DNA from: Paenarthrobacter sp. JL.01a
Lineage (GTDB): Bacteria > Actinomycetota > Actinomycetes > Actinomycetales > Micrococcaceae
Reading direction: 5' to 3'
DNA length: 64,000 nucleotides
Assembly: GCF_025452095.1 (NCBI RefSeq)
Contig: NZ_CP104877.1
Span: 310,001 to 374,000 of the forward strand
In this document: piece after piece, positions 60,116-64,000 of the stretch
Position numbering within the stretch: position 1 is the first letter of the stretch
Layout of the letters: each line of letters starts with the position of its first letter
Translations under genes and position numbers: made by a program
Notes under the pieces: generated by a model
The model's input: only the letters and a program-made list of their open reading frames with translations
Told to the model about the DNA's origin: nothing
Databases searched by the model: none

Positions 60116-60889
60116 ATGGGTGCAGTAGTGGTGGATCCCGGGCCCTCAAGCCTGGTCCTTGACCCTGAGCACGTCCTGGACCGTGCGTCCATGAACCTGG
60201 CCAACGCCCTGCTGGGCAACTCCGCCACGGCGCCGGGACTTGAGGTCCTGGTGGGTGGCCTGAAGCTGCGCTTCGTCACGGGTTCCGCCATCGCCGTCAC
60301 CGGTGCCGAGGGCGTTGTGACCCTCAACGGCGAGGAACTTGCGCTGAACAAACCGATCCGTGTGGCTCCCGGAGCCGTGCTGGTGTTTGGTCCCGCCAGA
60401 TTCGGGATCCGCTATTACGTTGCAGTGCACGGCGGATTCACAGGGCGCGGAGCGATTCAAGCCGGCGGGACCGTCGCCTTTGGCAAGGCCCAAGGCCAGG
60501 GATTCCCGAGCATCCACCAGCCGGCCCGGCGCGCACTCGACCCCGAACGGCCGGTGGTCGCCCGGATTACCCGCGGACCGCGGGTGCCAAATTACGACGC
60601 CGGATTGTGGCTTCGCTTTACCACGGAACCTTGGACTCTCTCACCCGAGTCCGACCGCGTCGGTGCGCGGCTGGCGGGCCGGCCGCTTGAGGTGGCCTCG
60701 GCTCCAGCACCCCAGGCCCAACCGTTGGCGGCAGGCTCTGTGGTTTTGCCGGCGTCGGGCCTTCCCGTCATCGCCCTCGCAGACCGACCGGCTACCGCGA
60801 AGTCGCCCGTGATTGCGCTGGTCCGCGACGACGACCTCGACTTGATCGGGCAGGCCAGGCCGGGGCAGATGGTGCATTTGCTGGGCTAA
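60116..60889 (+). CDS. Divergent 5-oxoprolinase subunit C (biotin-dependent carboxyltransferase family)
   Basis: A 257-residue protein from ATG 60116 with GGAGGGAAG upstream. MNLANALLGNSATAPGLEVL, FGIRYYVAVHGGF and VPNYDAGL match PxpC/KipA-type proteins. The usual N-terminal loop (GRPGYAHLGVPRSGAxD) is shortened to DPEHVLDRASM, and the protein is about 30-40 residues shorter than typical. The family's pxpB/kipI partner is absent between pxpA and this gene. Enzymatic competence is therefore uncertain. Confidence 0.8.
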   Translation: MGAVVVDPGPSSLVLDPEHVLDRASMNLANALLGNSATAPGLEVLVGGLKLRFVTGSAIAVTGAEGVVTLNGEELALNKPIRVAPGAVLVFGPARFGIRYYVAVHGGFTGRGAIQAGGTVAFGKAQGQGFPSIHQPARRALDPERPVVARITRGPRVPNYDAGLWLRFTTEPWTLSPESDRVGARLAGRPLEVASAPAPQAQPLAAGSVVLPASGLPVIALADRPATAKSPVIALVRDDDLDLIGQARPGQMVHLLG

Positions 60890-60899
60890 AGCGGTGCCG

Positions 60900-61334
60900 T
60901 TACTCCTGCAGCTTCTGCGCCAGCATGACCAGGATGCCGCTGGGACCGCGAAGGTACGTCAGCTTGTAGATGTCCTGATAGTTGGCCACGCCGCGCAACG
61001 GGGTACATCCGTGTTGGGCGGCGATCTCCAGGGCTGCGTCGATGTCGTCAACGGAGAAAGCCACGCGGTGCATGCCGATCTCGTTGGGAAGGGTTGGGCT
61101 CGTTTCGATCGCATCGGGGTGGAGATACTCGAAGAGCTCCAGTTGGCCCTGGCCGTCGGGGGTTTCGAGCACGGCGATCTTCGCGTGGTTTCCGTCGAGT
61201 CCCACGGCGGTGTCGGCCCAGTCACCGCTGACAGTGTCCCGGCCCAGTACCGTCAGGCCCAGGTCGGTGAAGAAGGCGATGGTTTCTTCGAGGTCCCGGA
61301 CAGCTATTCCGACGTTCTCAAGCTTGATAGGCAT
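60900..61334 (-). CDS. VOC family protein, methylmalonyl-CoA-epimerase-like
   Basis: A 144-residue VOC protein from ATG 61334. It begins KLENVGIAVRDLEETIAFFT and has the central LELFEYLHPD strand and IGMHRVAFSVDDIDAAL, ending YLRGPSGILVMLAQ. Metal-ligand positions (H or E on four strands) look partly present. The epimerase name is by resemblance only; there is no mutase gene nearby. It is downstream of the DUF445 gene on the same strand, 46 bases away, without a clear ribosome binding site. Confidence 0.82.
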   Translation of the reverse strand: MPIKLENVGIAVRDLEETIAFFTDLGLTVLGRDTVSGDWADTAVGLDGNHAKIAVLETPDGQGQLELFEYLHPDAIETSPTLPNEIGMHRVAFSVDDIDAALEIAAQHGCTPLRGVANYQDIYKLTYLRGPSGILVMLAQKLQE

Positions 61335-61380
61335 GCGTTGACGGTACCAAGACCCATCCGGCAGCTCCAGGTTGCCGGAC

Positions 61381-62736
61381 TTAGCCGAAAACCAGATGGG
61401 CCACGGTGAAGATCGCCAAACCGGCCAACGCGCCCACCACGGTTCCGTTAATGCGGATGTACTGGAGGTCCTTGCCCACCTGCAGCTCGATCTTCTGCGA
61501 CGTCTCCTCGGCATCCCAACGCGCCACCGTGTCAGAGATGACACCGGCAATATCCGAGCGGTAGGTGTTCACCAAATACCCGGCGGCATCACCGATCCAG
61601 GTGTTGACCTTGCCGGCCAGTTCCTCGTCGTTGACCAGGCGCGTACCAAAGTCGCGCACGGCGCTCTTGAAGCGCTGGCTCAGTTCGCTGTCGGGATCGT
61701 CGACGGCGTTGAGCAGCGCGGTCTTGACCGTTTCCCAGGTGCGGGAGGCCAGTTCGCGGACCTCCGGATCGCCGAGGATCTGCGCCTTGATCCCCTCAGC
61801 CCGCTCGATCATCGCCGGATCATGCTGGAGGTCTTGTGCAAGATCGGTGAGGTAGGCGTCAATCGATTGCCGGACCTGGTGGTTGGGGTCGGCCTGGACC
61901 GCGCGGACGAACTTGGAGAGCTCCACGTGCACGCGGTCACCCACCAGTCCATCGACGAACGTCGGCACCCACAGCGGAGACCGGTCCGACACCAGCCGGT
62001 TCACCGTTGCGTGGTTGGCATCCACCCAGTCGGCGGCGCGGTCCACCAGCAGGTCCACCAGCCTGTGATGATGACCGTCGGCGAAGATCCGTTCGGCCAT
62101 CCGGCCTACGGGCGGCCCCCACGGAGGTGTGAGGAGGTGCTTGCGGACCATGCCTTCGATGACTGCCTGCACGTCGTCGTCGTTGAGGACCGTGAACACG
62201 CCACGGATCGCAGCGCCACCCTCCTTGGCCACACGTTCGGCACCGCCGGGTCCCGATAGCCAGTGCCCGGCCTTGCGGGCGATGTCGATGCTGGCCAACT
62301 TCTCCTGCACAACCTCCTGCGAGAGGAAGTTGCTCTCCACGAACTCGCTGAGCGACTCACCGATCTGGTCTTTGCGCCGCGGAATGATGGCGGTGTGCGG
62401 AATCCGCAGTCCCATCGGGTACTTGAACAGGGCCGTCACGGCGAACCAGTCAGCCAAAGCACCCACCATGCCGCCCTCGGCCGCGGCGCGAACATACTCC
62501 AACCACGGGTACTGCTTCTGCAGTGCAAAGGCCACCGTGAAAATCACCGCCATGGCAATCAGCAGGGCCAGCGCCAGACGCTTCATGCGCAGGAGCGCAG
62601 CCGCTTTTTCCCTCTCACCGGCGGAAAGATCGACGACGGCGGAACGGCCCCGCGCGTCCGCGTCACCCCGCCGCGTGGGGTCCGGCTCCGGCGTGGTGAC
62701 ATCTTCAGTTGGGATTCGCTCAGAGTTCACCTGCAT
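61381..62736 (-). CDS. DUF445 family membrane protein
   Basis: A 451-residue protein with an acidic N-terminus of 45 residues, a membrane helix at about 55-75, the conserved GGMVGALADWFAVTALFKYP motif at about 88-108, a long helical domain and a C-terminal membrane helix (VVGALAGLAIFTVAHLVF). This two-anchor layout is that of DUF445 proteins, which are widespread and of unknown function. The long helical middle probably stays in the cytoplasm. It is divergent from the phosphodiesterase gene, with 50 bases between. Confidence 0.92.
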   Translation of the reverse strand: MQVNSERIPTEDVTTPEPDPTRRGDADARGRSAVVDLSAGEREKAAALLRMKRLALALLIAMAVIFTVAFALQKQYPWLEYVRAAAEGGMVGALADWFAVTALFKYPMGLRIPHTAIIPRRKDQIGESLSEFVESNFLSQEVVQEKLASIDIARKAGHWLSGPGGAERVAKEGGAAIRGVFTVLNDDDVQAVIEGMVRKHLLTPPWGPPVGRMAERIFADGHHHRLVDLLVDRAADWVDANHATVNRLVSDRSPLWVPTFVDGLVGDRVHVELSKFVRAVQADPNHQVRQSIDAYLTDLAQDLQHDPAMIERAEGIKAQILGDPEVRELASRTWETVKTALLNAVDDPDSELSQRFKSAVRDFGTRLVNDEELAGKVNTWIGDAAGYLVNTYRSDIAGVISDTVARWDAEETSQKIELQVGKDLQYIRINGTVVGALAGLAIFTVAHLVFG

Positions 62737-62786
62737 TAGCCCAGCGTAGTCCCCGTTTGTACAGCGGTGTGGGCTACCGTGTCTGC

Positions 62787-63674
62787 ATGACCACCGACGA
62801 CTTCACCCCGCTCCGCCCCAAGGTTTACGCCCATCGTGGTGCCAGTGCCGCGTTCGCCGAGCACACACGGGCGGCGTATCTGAAGGCGATCGCTGACGGT
62901 GCGGACGGTGTTGAGTGCGACGTCCACCTGACCCGCGACCAGCACGTGGTCCTGCTGCATGACCCCAACCTGGACCGTACTTCCACTGGCACGGGACCTG
63001 TATCCGAGCACACCCTTGAGCAGCTCAGGTCCTTGGATTTCTCGTCGTGGAAAGGCGCCCGCATTCCCGATGCCTACGGGGGAGTGGCGGACCAATTCCT
63101 GACGCTGCCTGAATTGTTGGACATCCTGCGTGGAGCCGGCCGCGATATTGGGCTGGCGATCGAACTAAAACACCCAAGCCCTTATGGACTCAAACTCGAG
63201 GAACGGGTCCTGGCGCTCCTGGAGGAAGAAGGATGGTCGCCCGAAGAATCCCGGCTGCAGAATATACAGATCTCCTTCATGAGCTTTGACTCGGACTCCG
63301 TCCAGAAGTTGCTTGAGTCAGTCCCCGGGCAGCACATCTGCCAGTTGGTGGATGACTTCACTGTCCAGGAAATCCGCCAGGAGCTTGGCCTCGGATTCCT
63401 CACCGGCGGTGCCGTTGCGAATGTCATGAAGGCCGCCCAGGAAGACGCGGAACGTGTGCTCGACGAAGGGCAGGTAGGCATTGCTGGTCCCGGCATTGAC
63501 TACGTACGCGAACATGCCCGGAACGTGCAGCGCTGGTTGGAAGCCGGGCGTATATTCCGGGTGTGGACTGTGGATTCCGAGAAGGACGTTGCGCTGTGCC
63601 AGGGGTTGGGCATCCACGAGATCACCACCAACAGGCCGGCGCAGGTGCTCGCACAACTGATGGTCTCCAACTAG
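62787..63674 (+). CDS. Glycerophosphodiester phosphodiesterase
   Basis: A 295-residue GDPD-fold enzyme. The catalytic histidines and metal ligands are visible: KVYAHRGASAAFAEHTRAA, GVECDVHLTRDQHVVLLHDP and AIELKHPSP. The C-terminal FRVWTVDSEKDV and EITTNRPAQV complete the TIM barrel. It should cleave glycerophosphodiesters to glycerol-3-phosphate and alcohol. There is no signal peptide, so it is cytoplasmic. Confidence 0.94.
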   Translation: MTTDDFTPLRPKVYAHRGASAAFAEHTRAAYLKAIADGADGVECDVHLTRDQHVVLLHDPNLDRTSTGTGPVSEHTLEQLRSLDFSSWKGARIPDAYGGVADQFLTLPELLDILRGAGRDIGLAIELKHPSPYGLKLEERVLALLEEEGWSPEESRLQNIQISFMSFDSDSVQKLLESVPGQHICQLVDDFTVQEIRQELGLGFLTGGAVANVMKAAQEDAERVLDEGQVGIAGPGIDYVREHARNVQRWLEAGRIFRVWTVDSEKDVALCQGLGIHEITTNRPAQVLAQLMVSN

Positions 63675-63717
63675 CACGCAGCTTTGGGGGCCACCCCGCT
63701 TGTGATTGAGTGGTCTC

Positions 63718-64000
63718 ATGTCTTTTCGCTGGTCAGTCCAAGCACGCCGCACCACCTCCGCAGTTGCCCTGAGCGCTTTGCTCCTGGCCAGCGCTGCGAA
63801 GCACTTCCGCACGCCGTCCTTCTACAACCCGGTGGTGCCGGACTATCTATGCCGCAATGACGAGCCGGGCGCCCGTCCCAGCAGTCCCTTGGCAGTTATG
63901 TCCCGCGAGGAATGGATTGCGTCCTCGGGCCTGCTGGAGGCGGCCGCCGCCGTCGGACTCCTGATCCCGGCCACGCGTAAGGCGGCCGCCGACGCAACCA
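63718..64000 (+). CDS. DoxX-like membrane protein, 3' end outside the window
   Basis: A frame from ATG 63718 runs off the right edge after 94 codons. After a first hydrophobic stretch (TTSAVALSALLLASAAKHFR) comes FYNPVVPDYLCR and then EWIASSGLLEAAAAVGLLIP followed by ATRKAAADA. The pattern FYxPVVPDYL and SGLLEAAAAVGLLxP is that of DoxX-like membrane proteins. The start has no strong ribosome binding site. Confidence 0.7.
   Translation, partial: MSFRWSVQARRTTSAVALSALLLASAAKHFRTPSFYNPVVPDYLCRNDEPGARPSSPLAVMSREEWIASSGLLEAAAAVGLLIPATRKAAADAT

Overview
The window reads as chromosomal DNA of a high-GC Gram-positive bacterium, most likely an Arthrobacter or Paenarthrobacter-type member of the Micrococcaceae. 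The pointers are a Pol-PE-ligase LigD beside Ku, a fru PTS operon with HPr, a C50-carotenoid operon, a DUF222-HNH protein, many LacI-family regulators and many GTG starts. The genus is an inference from gene content. I found no rRNA, tRNA, CRISPR array, insertion sequence or phage gene. Both edge genes are cut by the window.

Layout. 1-6.4 kb: a truncated MFS symporter, a PrmC-related methyltransferase, two small basic proteins, and NHEJ genes ligD and ku transcribed divergently. 6.4-11.8 kb: a carbohydrate ABC transporter without an ATPase, a class V aminotransferase and a FadR-type regulator. 11.8-16.2 kb: small membrane and acidic proteins, Dps, topoisomerase IB, and a membrane protein/TetR pair behind a long palindrome. 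16.2-20.5 kb: the fructose operon fruR-fruK-fruA-ptsH with a clear operator/promoter. 20.5-25.9 kb: two paralogous zinc-ribbon proteins around a GAF-ANTAR regulator, a YbdK-type ligase, a VOC/AraC pair and a carboxylesterase. 25.9-30.2 kb: LacI regulator, beta-phosphoglucomutase-like HAD protein and GH65 phosphorylase, a maltose/trehalose-type disaccharide route. 30.2-33.2 kb: decaying or mutated small genes (YegP-like with a nonsense codon, frameshifted methyltransferase) and a DUF222-HNH protein.

33.2-41.1 kb is the carotenoid locus. One tightly coupled operon, idi-crtE-crtB-crtI-crtYe-crtYf/crtEb, makes a cyclic C50 carotenoid (decaprenoxanthin or sarcinaxanthin type). Its last gene is a fusion of a lycopene cyclase subunit with the lycopene elongase. 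Two related MarR regulators bracket the operon, and the same motif lies in front of both. A TspO/CrtK-like gene sits at one end.

41.2-49.9 kb: a degenerate EAL protein, a cation diffusion facilitator, an XRE/MmyB regulator divergent from ilvD, a ThDP-dependent oxidase-like enzyme, and a LysR/EamA exporter pair. 49.9-56.8 kb: two LacI regulators around three Gfo/Idh/MocA dehydrogenases and a hydroxypyruvate-isomerase-like TIM barrel, a polyol or keto-sugar catabolic unit with well-defined operators. 56.8-64 kb: an MFS exporter, small acidic protein, EcsC-like protein, PxpA and a divergent PxpC without PxpB, a VOC epimerase-like protein, a DUF445 membrane protein, a glycerophosphodiesterase and a truncated DoxX-like protein.

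For a second look: a palindromic repeat present twice, each time supplying the stop codon of the adjacent gene; the two-MarR control of the carotenoid operon; the zinc-ribbon/ANTAR cluster; and several small or broken genes that simple gene finding would miss.
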